Part shown: piece by piece, positions 1 to 9,048 of the stretch
Numbering within the stretch: position 1 is the first letter of the stretch
How the letters are laid out: each line of letters opens with the position of its first letter
Assembly: GCF_013204825.1 (NCBI RefSeq)
Contig: NZ_JABMKV010000002.1
Location: forward strand, 186,001-250,000
Direction: 5' to 3'
DNA: 64,000 nt
From: Pedobacter boryungensis
GTDB lineage: Bacteria > Bacteroidota > Bacteroidia > Sphingobacteriales > Sphingobacteriaceae
Translations under genes and position numbers: made by a program
Notes under the pieces: generated by a model
Told to the model about the DNA's origin: nothing
Database searches by the model: none
What the model saw: only the letters and a program-made list of their open reading frames with translations

Positions 1-2
1 AT

Positions 3-1256
3 CCTGCCGGAAGCTATGTAGTTAAAACCGACCAAGCTTTTCGTCCGCATGTTTTAGATATGTTCGAACCACAAGATCACCCTAACGATTTTAAATATGA
101 AGGTGGTCCTCCTATTGCCCCTTATGATGCAGCAGGTTGGACGTTGGCGTATTTAATGAATGTGAAATTCGATCGAATTCAAGATAAATTTGATGGCCCG
201 TTTGAAAAATTACCTTACGGAGAATTAATAAAAGCAACATCAAAAGCATTACCTTCAGGTAGTGGCTACACGTTAAGTTCATTCGCAAATGAAAGTTATT
301 TAGCAGTTAACGAGTTACTGAAAGGTGGAGCGGAAGTTTATCGTAATACAGCAGATGGATCATTTTATGTGCCAGCATCATCTAAAGCGAAAAGCATTTT
401 AGATAAAGCGGAACATGGTTTTGGAATGAAAGTTACAGCAGCTCAAAAACCTGCTAAAGCAGTTAAAATAGCTCCTTCGCGTATCGCTTTATGGGATACT
501 TATGGCGGTTCAATGGATTCTGGATGGATTCGTTTTATTATGGAACAATATCACTTTGATGCAACTGTGATTTATGCTTCAGATATTGATGCTGGAAACT
601 TGAAAGACAAATATGATGTGATTATTTTTGTTGATGGGTCTATCCCGGCATATAATCCAAATGTGTCAATAGGCGCAGGAAGAGGTGGTTTTGGTATGCC
701 AGCTCCCGAAAGTATTCCAGAAGAATATAGAGCTCGATTGGGAAGAATGAGCCAAGATAAATCTATTCCTCAGCTAAAGAAATTTTTAGAAGCAGGTGGA
801 GAGGTTGTAGCTATTGGTACTGCGACAAATTTAGCGGCGCACCTAAACTTGCCAGTTCGTAATGCGATGGTAGAGCTTATTGGTGGTGTAGAAAAAAGAT
901 TGCCAGCAGAGAAATATTATGTGCCTGGTAGTGTTCTAAATGTTTCATTAGATAAAAATCAACCAGCAAATTGGGGTATGGATAGCACAGCGGATGTTTA
1001 TTTTGATAATAGCCCTGTGTTTAAATTAAGCCCAGATGCCGTTTCTAGCAGTAAAATTAAACCTTTAGCTTGGTTTGCAAACGCAACACCATTACGTAGC
1101 GGTTGGGCATGGGGACAAAGTTATTTACAGGATGGCGTTGCTGCGTTTGAGGCAAATTATGGAAAAGGAAAATTATTCGCCTTTGGTCCAGAAATTACGT
1201 TTAGAGCTCAAACACATGGAACGTTTAAATGGATGTTTAACCAATTGTATAAGTAG
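3..1256 (+). CDS. M14 family zinc carboxypeptidase, C-terminal part (5' truncated by window edge)
   Basis: The reading frame is open to the left window edge (codons from base 3), so only about the last 417 residues are present. The visible part resembles the C-terminal half of Bacteroidota M14-family proteins: a GGPPIAPYDAAGWTLAYLM stretch, then a Rossmann-like segment (IALWDTYGGSMDSGWIRF, DVIIFVDGSI) like the glutamine-amidotransferase-like domain often found at the end of these exported peptidases. The zinc-binding HxxE and its His partner would lie upstream and are not visible, so catalytic competence cannot be judged. A strong hairpin terminator follows. The family call rests on overall resemblance. 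It is probably a secreted or periplasmic peptidase, but the signal peptide is outside the window. Confidence 0.75.
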   Translation, partial: PAGSYVVKTDQAFRPHVLDMFEPQDHPNDFKYEGGPPIAPYDAAGWTLAYLMNVKFDRIQDKFDGPFEKLPYGELIKATSKALPSGSGYTLSSFANESYLAVNELLKGGAEVYRNTADGSFYVPASSKAKSILDKAEHGFGMKVTAAQKPAKAVKIAPSRIALWDTYGGSMDSGWIRFIMEQYHFDATVIYASDIDAGNLKDKYDVIIFVDGSIPAYNPNVSIGAGRGGFGMPAPESIPEEYRARLGRMSQDKSIPQLKKFLEAGGEVVAIGTATNLAAHLNLPVRNAMVELIGGVEKRLPAEKYYVPGSVLNVSLDKNQPANWGMDSTADVYFDNSPVFKLSPDAVSSSKIKPLAWFANATPLRSGWAWGQSYLQDGVAAFEANYGKGKLFAFGPEITFRAQTHGTFKWMFNQLYK

Positions 1257-1278
1257 ATAAAACGCTACATTGCCCAAT

Positions 1279-1324
1279 AAAGTAAAAACCCAGCTAACAT
1301 TTTTGTTAGCTGGGTTTTTACTTT
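1279..1324 (+). terminator. Rho-independent terminator after the M14 gene
   Basis: A perfect 20-bp inverted repeat (1279-1298 with 1305-1324) around a 6-nt loop. The core is CCCAGCTAAC and the arm ends in T-rich sequence. It lies 22 nt after the stop codon. The A-rich left arm would also let it act on minus-strand transcripts. Confidence 0.9.
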
Positions 1325-1353
1325 AAACTTACCATTCTACAAATCGTCAAGGC

Positions 1354-1361
1354 TATCTTTG
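1354..1361 (+). promoter_or_regulatory. -7 promoter box TATCTTTG
   Basis: Exact match to the Bacteroidota -7 consensus TAnnTTTG. It ends 4 nt before the ATG at 1366, so transcription would start at or next to the start codon. No clear TTTG box is seen about 20 nt upstream. Confidence 0.6.
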
Positions 1362-1365
1362 TGTT

Positions 1366-2082
1366 ATGAAAGTAGAAATTTGGTCGGACGTAATGTGTCC
1401 CTTTTGTTATATCGGTAAGAGACATTTTGAAAAGGCGATTGAAAAATTACCATTTAAAAATGAAGTAGAAGTAGAATGGAAAAGCTTTCAACTTAACCCA
1501 GAATACCATAATATAAATAACGAGGATTTATACACTTATCTAGCAAGAAGCAAAGGAATGTCTTTGGAGCAAGCTAAACAAATGACCGGACAAGTAGTCG
1601 AAATGGCTTCAAACGTTGGTTTAGATTTAAACTTTGCAACAAATATTCCTGCCAATTCTTTTGATGCACACAGATTTCTTCATTTTGCCGCAAGCAAAGG
1701 ATTACAAGATCAAGCAGAAGAGGCCTTATTTAATGCACATTTCCTGGGCGCAAAAGACATTGCTAAACATGAAACATTAATTAGCATTGCTGAAGAATTA
1801 GGATTAGATAAAGAAGAAACTGCAAACATTTTACAAGGAGATGATTTCTCGGGAGCAGTACGTTATGATATTTATGAAAGTCAGCAATTAGGTGTTCGAG
1901 GAGTTCCTTATTTTGTGTTTGATAGGAAATACGCACTTTCTGGGGCACAACCAATTCCTACTTTTGAGCAAGCAATTACCCAAAGTTTTACAGAATGGAA
2001 GGCGGCTCAATCAACAACGAAACTTAAATCTTTGAATAAAAACAATGATGCAGTTTGTGATGAAAATGGTTGTGAGATTTAA
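1366..2082 (+). CDS. DsbA family oxidoreductase (FrnE-like)
   Basis: A 238-residue thioredoxin-fold protein with the redox motif CPFC at residues 11-14 straight after the first strand, a long helical insertion, and the cis-proline region GVRGVPYFVF near residue 181. This is the layout of the FrnE branch of DsbA-like disulfide oxidoreductases. There is no signal peptide, so it is probably cytoplasmic, unlike periplasmic DsbA. The C-terminus carries a second cysteine pair (CDENGC, residues 231-236), as in some FrnE proteins where a second disulfide contributes to activity. It is monocistronic between a terminator and a convergent gene. Its -7 box sits 4 nt from the ATG. The physiological substrate is unknown. 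Confidence 0.88.
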   Translation: MKVEIWSDVMCPFCYIGKRHFEKAIEKLPFKNEVEVEWKSFQLNPEYHNINNEDLYTYLARSKGMSLEQAKQMTGQVVEMASNVGLDLNFATNIPANSFDAHRFLHFAASKGLQDQAEEALFNAHFLGAKDIAKHETLISIAEELGLDKEETANILQGDDFSGAVRYDIYESQQLGVRGVPYFVFDRKYALSGAQPIPTFEQAITQSFTEWKAAQSTTKLKSLNKNNDAVCDENGCEI

Positions 2083-2132
2083 CCTCGAGTGTAAAGTCGG
2101 CTGAAAAGCTTCTTGCAAAGATGATAAAAGTA

Positions 2133-2345
2133 TTAGAATTTCTTTAATCCTTGTAGCAAATATTCCAAGCCATTAAGCTTAATTTCATACATGGTGGCTA
2201 ATAAATGCCCTAATCTCCCAGAAGGAAAACCTTTATTGTGAAGCCAAACTAAGTAAGGTTCTGGCAAACGAGAAAGTACCCAGCCTTTGTACTTACCAAA
2301 AGGCATTTTCATTGTGACAAGCTCGATTAGCATTTGTGGATCCAT
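2133..2345 (-). CDS. DUF3820 family protein
   Basis: A 70-residue protein with the core MPFGKYKGWVLSRLPEPYL, typical of DUF3820 (small proteins annotated in some genomes as putative quorum-sensing-regulated virulence factors). The FGKYKG...P..YL arrangement resembles motifs near nuclease-like folds, but no catalytic function is established. It has no signal peptide. It lies between the convergent DsbA-like gene and mfd and could be transcribed alone or with mfd upstream of it on the minus strand. The length is normal for the family. Function unknown. Confidence 0.8.
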   Translation of the reverse strand: MDPQMLIELVTMKMPFGKYKGWVLSRLPEPYLVWLHNKGFPSGRLGHLLATMYEIKLNGLEYLLQGLKKF

Positions 2346-2436
2346 TTGGTTACAGGTTAGAGTTACAGGTTTTGCTGTTCAAAATAAGTTTGGATTGTAT
2401 AAATCATAACACGTGACATTTAACAACTCGCAACAT

Positions 2437-5400
2437 CTATATCAATTCCAACATTTCAATCGCTTCATCTATATTGGCAATGTTATCGAAAGAAATTCTT
2501 AAGCTATCCTTTACCTCTTTCAAATTACACAAACGTGGATGAACTTGTGCAAAAGCTAAAACCTTGTTAAACACTTCCGAATCGAAAAATTTAGATTGTT
2601 TATCACTCACAAAGTATCCGCGTAATATATTCTTCTTGAAACTCAATTTTTCAAAGCCTAAGCGTTTACCAGCCCATTGTAAACGCAAAACTTTTAGCAT
2701 CACTTTTACAGGTTGCGGAACTGGACCAAAACGATCTTTCAATTCTTGCTCAAAAGCTACTAACTCAGTTTCATTTTCTAGTTTTGAAAGTTCAGTGTAT
2801 AAATTATATCGCTCAGTAATGCTCGTTACATAATCATCAGGAATGTGTAATTCTAAATCTGTATCAACTTGCGTAAAATTCACAAAAGGTCGCTGTGGTT
2901 CGTCTTTAAATAAATCTTTAAACTCAGCATCCTTTAGCTCCTGAATGGCTTCATCTAATATTTTATTGTACATCTCGAAACCAATTTCAGCAATAAATCC
3001 ACTTTGTTCGCCACCCAATAAATTACCACTTCCGCGGATATCTAAATCACGCATTGCGATGTTAAAACCACTTCCTAAATCAGAAAATTCTTCAATAGCA
3101 CTTAACCTTTTTCTTGCTTCGTTAGTTAAGGTTGATAAAGGTAAACTCAATAAATAACAGAATGCCTTTTTATTAGAGCGACCAACACGACCACGCATTT
3201 GGTGTAAATCGCTCAAGCCAAACATGTGTGCGTGATTAATGATAATCGTGTTTGCATTCGGAATATCAAGTCCCGCTTCGATAATAGTTGTGGCTACCAA
3301 AACATCTTTTTCGCCATTGATAAAATCTAGCATCACATCTTCTAAAGCGTCGCCATCTAATTGCCCGTGTGCAATACCAATTCTCGCCTTTGGCACTAAA
3401 GTTTGAATTAATCCGCCCAGCTGTTTTAAATCATTTACACGGTTGTGGATAAAGAAAACTTGTCCTCCTCTATCCAATTCAAATTGCACCGCTTCTTGAA
3501 TTAACTTATCGTTAAAAACATGTAATTCTGTATTAACTGCTTGTCTATTTGGCGGAGGAGTACTCATTATCGATAAATCTCGAGCACCCATTAAAGAAAA
3601 ATGCAATGTTCTAGGAATTGGAGTTGCAGTTAAAGTGAGCGTATCTACATTTACACGCAAAGCTCGAAGTTTTTCTTTAGCCGCCACACCAAATTTTTGT
3701 TCCTCATCAATAATCATGATGCCCAAATCTTTAAACTTCACATCCTTACTCAATAATCGATGAGTACCAATAACAATATCAACCTTTCCCTGTGCTACAC
3801 GCTCTAAAGTGTCTTTAATTTGCTTCGATGTTTTAAAACGATTGATATAGTCAACCGTACAAGGAAATTCTTTTAAACGCGACGAAAATGTCTTAAAGTG
3901 TTGAAGTGCAAGAATTGTTGTAGGAACTAAGACGGCTGCTTGTTTACCGTTTGCTACAGCCTTAAAAGCCGCACGAATAGCAATCTCCGTTTTCCCAAAA
4001 CCAACATCCCCACAAACCAATCGATCCATTGGATGTGGCGCTTCCATATCTTTTTTTACATCTGCAGTTGCCTTAACTTGATCTGGAGTATCTTCGTAAA
4101 TAAAAGACGCTTCTAGCTCTGTTTCTAAATATCCATCAGGAGCAAAAGCAGTACCCACTTGAGCTTTTCTCATCGCATAAAGCTTGATCAAATCTCGGGC
4201 AATGTCTTTAACTTTTTTTTTTGTGGTTTTTTTGAGTTTATCCCAAGCTTCTGTACCCAATTTGTTCATTTTGGGCTGTGTTCCATCTTTTCCGCTAAAT
4301 TTCGCAATGCGATTTAGAGAGTTAATGTTCACATATAGTAAGTCGTTATCGGCATAAACCAAGCGAATCATTTCTTGGATTTTGCCATTCACTTCTACCT
4401 TTTCCAAACCAGCATATTTACCAATGCCATGATCAATGTGAGTCACAAAATCACCAGGTTTTAATTCTCGTAAATCTTTAAGTGTAATGGCTTGGCTTCG
4501 CTGATATCCTTTCTTTAATTGATATTTATAAAAGCGATCAAAAATTTGATGATCAGTATAAAAAGCGACTTTTTGTTGTGCATCTAAAAACCCTTCACGA
4601 AGTGGAATATTTACTGGAGTAAACTTTGCGGTTTTATCAATATCATCTAAAATCGCATACAAACGTTCGGTTTGTTTAGTCGAATTTGTAAAAATGAAAT
4701 TATGAATATGCAGACTTTCATTTTCTTTTAGGTTCTTAATCAGTAAATCGAAATCTTTATTAAAAGAAGGTTGTGGTTTAGTTTCAAACTGAATTACATT
4801 ATCTGTTTGATAAAAAAACTGTTTACCAAATTCTACCAACGAAAAATCTTGAAATAAATCGGATAGCATTTTTTCATCTGTAAATGAAAATTTTGGATCT
4901 AGCCAATTTGGATTTTGCTGTTTTTCGGCGATTCCTAATGCTTTCCAAAGCTCAACTGCTTTTTTATAACCACTTTTAACAATATCGATGGTATATTCTA
5001 CATCTTTAAACCAAAGTTGTGTGTCTTTTTCAATGTAATCTAACAAGCTGATGTTATTTTCTGTTAAAAACTTAGCTTGTACATTAGGTACGATGGTTAA
5101 ACTTTTAACATCATCCACAGAAAGTTGACTTTCGATTTCAAAAGTCCGAATGCTTTCTACAGTATCACCAAAAAACTCAATTCTATATGGCAATTCATGT
5201 GAAAAAGAGAAAATATCTACAATTCCACCTCTGATAGAAAATTGACCAGGTTCATAAACAAAATCAGATCTTTCAAAATCGTACTCGAATAAAAACTCAT
5301 TGATAAAGTCAATTCCTAAAGTTGCACCAACACTAATTTCTAAAGTGTTTTTTTCTAAAACCGAACGATCGATAACTTTTTCGGCCAATGCCTCTGGATA

Positions 5401-5772
5401 AGTAACTACAATTTTTCCATATTCAGATTGGTGATTAAGTTCATTTAAAACTTCGGCCCTTGCTAAAACATTTGCAGTATCTATTTGGGTAAACTCAAAA
5501 GCTTTTCTAAACGACGAAGGGAAAAACAAAACTTCCTTATCTAAAATCCCTTCTAAATCCGAAAGAAAATAAGAAGCCTCTTCTCTATTTGGTAGAATAA
5601 AAAGCTGCGGTTTGTGTAGTAAAAAATAAGTTGAAACAGCAATTACAGCATCGGCAGAGCCCACTAATCCCTTTAATTGGGTTTTGCTGCCCTTTCCTTT
5701 ATTTAATGAATGTGCTGTAGTAACGACACGCTCATCTGTTTTATATCTGTTAATCAGGTCGCGAATGTTCAC
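2437..5772 (-). CDS. mfd: Transcription-repair coupling factor Mfd
   Basis: A 1111-residue ATP-dependent translocase that releases stalled RNA polymerase and recruits UvrA for nucleotide excision repair. Domains in order: UvrB-like N-terminal module (about 1-330), RNA-polymerase-interaction domain around LKPGDFVTHIDHGIGKYAG, RecG-like motor with Walker A GDVGFGKT (about 590) and DEEQ box (about 688), helicase motifs TATPIPRTL and QMRGRVGRS, and the TRCF C-terminal domain. The length is close to the usual 1130-1180. The start is GTG at 5772; a TATCTTTG box ends 4 nt upstream, which leaves no room for an earlier start. It is transcribed alone. Confidence 0.97.
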   Translation of the reverse strand: MNIRDLINRYKTDERVVTTAHSLNKGKGSKTQLKGLVGSADAVIAVSTYFLLHKPQLFILPNREEASYFLSDLEGILDKEVLFFPSSFRKAFEFTQIDTANVLARAEVLNELNHQSEYGKIVVTYPEALAEKVIDRSVLEKNTLEISVGATLGIDFINEFLFEYDFERSDFVYEPGQFSIRGGIVDIFSFSHELPYRIEFFGDTVESIRTFEIESQLSVDDVKSLTIVPNVQAKFLTENNISLLDYIEKDTQLWFKDVEYTIDIVKSGYKKAVELWKALGIAEKQQNPNWLDPKFSFTDEKMLSDLFQDFSLVEFGKQFFYQTDNVIQFETKPQPSFNKDFDLLIKNLKENESLHIHNFIFTNSTKQTERLYAILDDIDKTAKFTPVNIPLREGFLDAQQKVAFYTDHQIFDRFYKYQLKKGYQRSQAITLKDLRELKPGDFVTHIDHGIGKYAGLEKVEVNGKIQEMIRLVYADNDLLYVNINSLNRIAKFSGKDGTQPKMNKLGTEAWDKLKKTTKKKVKDIARDLIKLYAMRKAQVGTAFAPDGYLETELEASFIYEDTPDQVKATADVKKDMEAPHPMDRLVCGDVGFGKTEIAIRAAFKAVANGKQAAVLVPTTILALQHFKTFSSRLKEFPCTVDYINRFKTSKQIKDTLERVAQGKVDIVIGTHRLLSKDVKFKDLGIMIIDEEQKFGVAAKEKLRALRVNVDTLTLTATPIPRTLHFSLMGARDLSIMSTPPPNRQAVNTELHVFNDKLIQEAVQFELDRGGQVFFIHNRVNDLKQLGGLIQTLVPKARIGIAHGQLDGDALEDVMLDFINGEKDVLVATTIIEAGLDIPNANTIIINHAHMFGLSDLHQMRGRVGRSNKKAFCYLLSLPLSTLTNEARKRLSAIEEFSDLGSGFNIAMRDLDIRGSGNLLGGEQSGFIAEIGFEMYNKILDEAIQELKDAEFKDLFKDEPQRPFVNFTQVDTDLELHIPDDYVTSITERYNLYTELSKLENETELVAFEQELKDRFGPVPQPVKVMLKVLRLQWAGKRLGFEKLSFKKNILRGYFVSDKQSKFFDSEVFNKVLAFAQVHPRLCNLKEVKDSLRISFDNIANIDEAIEMLELI

Positions 5773-5776
5773 TATA

Positions 5777-5784
5777 CAAAGATA
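5777..5784 (-). promoter_or_regulatory. -7 promoter box TATCTTTG of mfd
   Basis: Minus-strand TATCTTTG matching TAnnTTTG. It is separated from the mfd GTG start by only 4 nt, which suggests a leaderless message. Confidence 0.55.
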
Positions 5785-5858
5785 AAAAAGTATTCCTTAC
5801 TTCGTGTTGAGAATTCACACTAACACAGGAATACTAATAATTACTTAACTTGTAAATC

Positions 5859-6176
5859 ATGATTCGACGATATATGTTTTTTATATGTTTAATTTTCTCT
5901 TGCAATTCAAAGGAAGTTAACAAAGATCGAGCTAAGGTTATACTGGGCAAATGGGCATTAACTACAAATAAAAGCCATGGCTGGGAGGTAACAAAAGAAA
6001 GCATCAGCTATTTCAACCGTAAAGATCGTAGTTCATACCAATTATTTGGAGATAGTATTAGAACAATGAGTTCATATTTTAATAGGGTAGATGTTTTTGC
6101 ATTAAAATTTACAGGCAATGATACACTAACTGTAAATGGTATAGACGGGGAACACATTTATGTACGCGTTAAATAA
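5859..6176 (+). CDS. Small putative lipoprotein of unknown function
   Basis: A 105-residue protein with a short hydrophobic N-terminus ending in a lipobox-like FSC with Cys15 (MFFICLIFSCNSK), so probably a lipoprotein. The remainder (GKWALTTNK...SYFNRKDRSSYQLFGDS...LKFTGNDTLTV) looks like the small lipocalin-like beta-barrels common in Bacteroidota, where a GxW motif opens the barrel; here it is GKWAL. I do not recognise a named family. It is divergent from mfd, with 86 bp between them. Confidence 0.6.
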   Translation: MIRRYMFFICLIFSCNSKEVNKDRAKVILGKWALTTNKSHGWEVTKESISYFNRKDRSSYQLFGDSIRTMSSYFNRVDVFALKFTGNDTLTVNGIDGEHIYVRVK

Positions 6177-6296
6177 GTTTCATTGTTCTAGTGATACACC
6201 GAGTTTGTCGAGATTTTTTTTCAGTTCGTCGAGTACACTTTAGCGGAAGTAACAAAAAGCCTATCATTGTTTCTAAATAATATAAAACGAGAAACA

Positions 6297-6608
6297 ATGA
6301 AGTACATTAAAAGCTTTCCACTAGAGTTATTTTTCTGGGTTTTAGCTTTAATATTGTTGGCAACAGCAAACCCTCATGAGCATCATTTCACATTTTGCCC
6401 TTTAGCAAATTTGGGAATAACCTGGTGCCCAGGATGTGGATTAGGAAGGTCAATTACCGCATTGTTTCATGGAGATGTAAGTGCAAGTTTTTCATATCAT
6501 TGGTTCGGTATACCATCATTGATATTAATTAGCTATCGTATTTATCAGCTCACCAAACAATTATTTAATAAACAAAAAGGATTTAATTTAAAGTATAAGG
6601 AGGATTAA
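6297..6608 (+). CDS. DUF2752 family membrane protein
   Basis: A 103-residue protein with two predicted membrane segments (FFWVLALILLATA and YHWFGIPSLILISYRIY) and the DUF2752 signature CPLANLGITWCPGCGLGRS, a cysteine-rich loop between them. I prefer the ATG at 6297 because it puts a Lys directly before the first hydrophobic segment; an in-frame upstream start at 6267 would add ten poorly supported residues. It is two bases upstream of a TM2-domain gene, so the two form an operon. The family is frequently found beside TM2 proteins. Function unknown. Confidence 0.8.
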   Translation: MKYIKSFPLELFFWVLALILLATANPHEHHFTFCPLANLGITWCPGCGLGRSITALFHGDVSASFSYHWFGIPSLILISYRIYQLTKQLFNKQKGFNLKYKED

Positions 6609-6610
6609 CA

Positions 6611-6973
6611 ATGTTTGACGCACAATTCATGGCATTACCGGGCATAACCCCACAAGAATATAGTTACTTACAAACAGCCACTAATGGCTTAAATGAACAA
6701 CAGGTAAGAACTTTTTTAATGATTTATTCGGGCAAAAGAAAAAATCCAAGTGATATGCTTTTGTTCTGTGTAATTGGACTTTGTTTAGTTCCAGGATTAC
6801 AAAGGTTCATCGTAGGGCAGATTGGAATGGGTATTTTATATTTATTCACTGGCGGATTATGTTTAATCGGATCAATCGTAGATATCATCAACCATAAAGA
6901 ATTAGCTTTTGAGCATAATCAAAAAATGGTTTTCGATAGCTTACAAATGACAAGAATGAGTAATTTCCAATAA
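6611..6973 (+). CDS. TM2 domain-containing protein
   Basis: A 120-residue protein with a cytoplasmic N-terminal stretch (YLQTATNGLNEQQVRTFLMIY) and a C-terminal TM2 module: hydrophobic segment LLFCVIGLCLVPGLQRF, a short turn, and GQIGMGILYLFTGGLCLIGSIVDI. The GLQRFIVGQIGMGILYL turn is the TM2 hallmark, corresponding to G.HRFYLG in other members. It is two bases after the DUF2752 gene and is followed by a terminator, which closes a two-gene operon. Molecular role unknown. Confidence 0.85.
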   Translation: MFDAQFMALPGITPQEYSYLQTATNGLNEQQVRTFLMIYSGKRKNPSDMLLFCVIGLCLVPGLQRFIVGQIGMGILYLFTGGLCLIGSIVDIINHKELAFEHNQKMVFDSLQMTRMSNFQ

Positions 6974-6993
6974 CCACACACACAAATTTTATA

Positions 6994-7029
6994 AAAATCC
7001 TTATCTGTTTAAAAACGGGTAAGGATTTT
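6994..7029 (+). terminator. Terminator after the TM2 gene
   Basis: AAAATCCTTA (6994-7003) pairs with TAAGGATTTT (7020-7029), and the stem extends by two inner pairs. The right arm ends in TTTT. It lies 20 nt after the stop. Confidence 0.75.
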
Positions 7030-7043
7030 GTTATTTTTATACC

Positions 7044-8141
7044 ATGAAGTTATCCGAAATAACCAATTACCTTGAAAGCATTGCGCCACTGAACTATCAG
7101 GAAGATTATGATAATTCAGGATTAATTGTTGGTCATGCAAATGATGAAATTCATGCAGCTTTGGTTGCATTAGATTGTACAGAACAGATTATTGAAGAGG
7201 CGATTTCAAAAAACTGTAATTTAATCATCACTCATCATCCAATAGTTTTTAAAGGGCTAAAAAAATTTAATGGCAAAACCTATGTAGAACGAGTTGTACT
7301 AAAAGCGATAAAAAATAACATTGCACTTTACGCTATTCACACCAACTTAGATCATGTAGCACATGGTGTAAGTGGAGAAATTTGCAAAAGATTGGGCATA
7401 CAAAACGCAAAAACACTATCACCCAAAACTAATTTATTAAAAAAACTGGTTACATTTTGCCCTACAGCACAAGCTGATCAAGTTAGAAATGCATTATTTG
7501 CCGCTGGCGCAGGAAATATAGGTAATTATGGCGAATGCAGTTTTAACACAGAAGGAACAGGAACTTTTAAAGGAAATCAAGAAACAAATCCTTTTGTAGG
7601 TGAAAGAGGTATGCAACACCAAGAAGCAGAAGTAAGAATTGAAACTATTTTTAAAACACAGGATGAACGCAAAATATTGCTTGCCTTATTGGAGAATCAT
7701 CCTTATGAAGAAGTAGCATATGATATTTATACTTTGGCAAACAAATTAGAAAATGTTGGCGCAGGAATGGTAGGTTGGTTATCACAGGAAATGGATAGCA
7801 TTGATTTCCTTAATCTTGTTAAAGAAAAGATGTACGCAAAAGTAATTAGGCACACGAATTTATTATCGAAAAAAATTAAGAAAGTGGCTGTTTGTGGTGG
7901 GTCAGGAAGCTTTTTGTTGAAAGACGCAATTGCTGCAGGTGCTGATGCTTTTATCACTGCCGACTTTAAATACCATGAATTTTTTGATGCAGAAGAAAAA
8001 CTTATCATCTGCGATATTGGTCATTACGAAAGTGAACAATTTACATCTAATTTGTTGATAGATAATATTCAAGAAAAATTTCCTAACTTTGCAATCCGTT
8101 TAACGGAGCATAACACAAACCCCATAAATTATTTCATTTAA
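7044..8141 (+). CDS. Nif3-like dinuclear metal center hexameric protein
   Basis: A 365-residue NIF3/DUF34 protein. Metal ligands visible are His64-His65 in ITHHPIVFKG, the HTNLDHVAHG motif, and the C-terminal DIGHYESEQF. A central insertion (about 130-230) corresponds to the PII-like domain of the long bacterial form, which explains the length compared with about 250 in the short form. The family binds two metal ions and has been linked to GTP cyclohydrolase I and metal homeostasis, but its reaction is unsettled. The stop overlaps the next start by one base (TAATG), so it is co-translated with the zinc-ribbon protein, a conserved pairing. A degenerate -7 box TATTTTTA (7032-7039) ends 4 nt before the ATG. 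Confidence 0.93.
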   Translation: MKLSEITNYLESIAPLNYQEDYDNSGLIVGHANDEIHAALVALDCTEQIIEEAISKNCNLIITHHPIVFKGLKKFNGKTYVERVVLKAIKNNIALYAIHTNLDHVAHGVSGEICKRLGIQNAKTLSPKTNLLKKLVTFCPTAQADQVRNALFAAGAGNIGNYGECSFNTEGTGTFKGNQETNPFVGERGMQHQEAEVRIETIFKTQDERKILLALLENHPYEEVAYDIYTLANKLENVGAGMVGWLSQEMDSIDFLNLVKEKMYAKVIRHTNLLSKKIKKVAVCGGSGSFLLKDAIAAGADAFITADFKYHEFFDAEEKLIICDIGHYESEQFTSNLLIDNIQEKFPNFAIRLTEHNTNPINYFI

Positions 8142-8884
8142 TGGAACAAACAGTAGAGCAAAAGCTAAAAGCTTTATACGAATTACAAAACCTACATACA
8201 AAGATTGATAAAATACGTCAAATTCGTGGTGAATTGCCAATGGAAGTGGCTGATTTAGAGGATGAAGTAGCCGGATTAGAAACACGTATACAAAAAATCA
8301 AAGCTGAATTAGACGATACTGAAGATGCAATTGTAAATCGTAAAAACATGATTAAAGAAGCACAAGCTTTAATCAAAAAATACGAAAAACAATTAGAAGA
8401 CGTAAAAAACAATCGTGAATACGATGCTTTAACTAAAGAAGTAGAAATCCAGAATTTAGAAATACAAGTTTGCGAGAAAAAAATCAAAGAATATGGTTTT
8501 GATATCGCTTCTAAAACAGAAATTTACGAACAAGCTTTAGCAAATATCGAATCGAGAAAGGGCGATTTAGAGATTAAAAAAGGCGAACTAGCTACAATCA
8601 CTGCAGAAACTGAAAAAGAAGAGCAAGGTTTAGTTAAAAAAGCAGATAAAGCAGAAACTCAAATTGAAGAGCGTTTATTAACTGCTTATCATAGATTAAG
8701 AAGTAACGCTGTGAATGGATTAGCTGTTGTAACAATTGATAGAGATTCATGCTCAGGTTGTTTCAACCAAATTCCGCCTCAACGCCAATTAGATATCCGT
8801 CAACGTAAAAAAGTTATTGTTTGCGAGCATTGCGGTAGAATTTTAGTTGATGAGGCATTAACACATGAATTAGCAGAAGCTTAA
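8141..8884 (+). CDS. Coiled-coil zinc-ribbon protein (C4-type, CT398-like)
   Basis: A 247-residue protein. Residues about 5-180 are Lys/Glu-rich heptad sequence forming a long helical hairpin, followed by a C-terminal zinc ribbon with CSGC at 204-207 and CEHC at 228-231. This matches the zf-RING_7/CT398 family, seen beside nif3-like genes in many bacteria and suggested to act in protein transport or regulation, without a settled role. The ATG overlaps the nif3 stop. It has no signal peptide. A hairpin terminator follows, so the operon ends here. Confidence 0.88.
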   Translation: MEQTVEQKLKALYELQNLHTKIDKIRQIRGELPMEVADLEDEVAGLETRIQKIKAELDDTEDAIVNRKNMIKEAQALIKKYEKQLEDVKNNREYDALTKEVEIQNLEIQVCEKKIKEYGFDIASKTEIYEQALANIESRKGDLEIKKGELATITAETEKEEQGLVKKADKAETQIEERLLTAYHRLRSNAVNGLAVVTIDRDSCSGCFNQIPPQRQLDIRQRKKVIVCEHCGRILVDEALTHELAEA

Positions 8885-8908
8885 CAACCAAAAACCAAAT
8901 ATGAATTC

Positions 8909-8937
8909 CAAGCCAGATGAAAGTCTGGCTTTTTTTG
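8909..8937 (+). terminator. Terminator after the zinc-ribbon gene
   Basis: AGCCAGA (8911-8917) pairs with TCTGGCT (8924-8930) across a 6-nt loop. The stem is extended by an A-T pair and followed by a run of seven T. Confidence 0.9.
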
Positions 8938-9048
8938 TGGTTTAAATCCTATATTAATTATAAGGTTGAAAAATTTAATCAAAACATAGTAGTTTTTTTT
9001 ACGTTATATAATTCGTTAACTTAAACTTTATAAAAGCGGTTCGCCTAC

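Noticed and set aside
6177..6260. Terminator or small RNA around CCGAGTTTGTCGAG
   Set aside because: Only partial short complementarities are visible; no stable stem with a T tract could be drawn.
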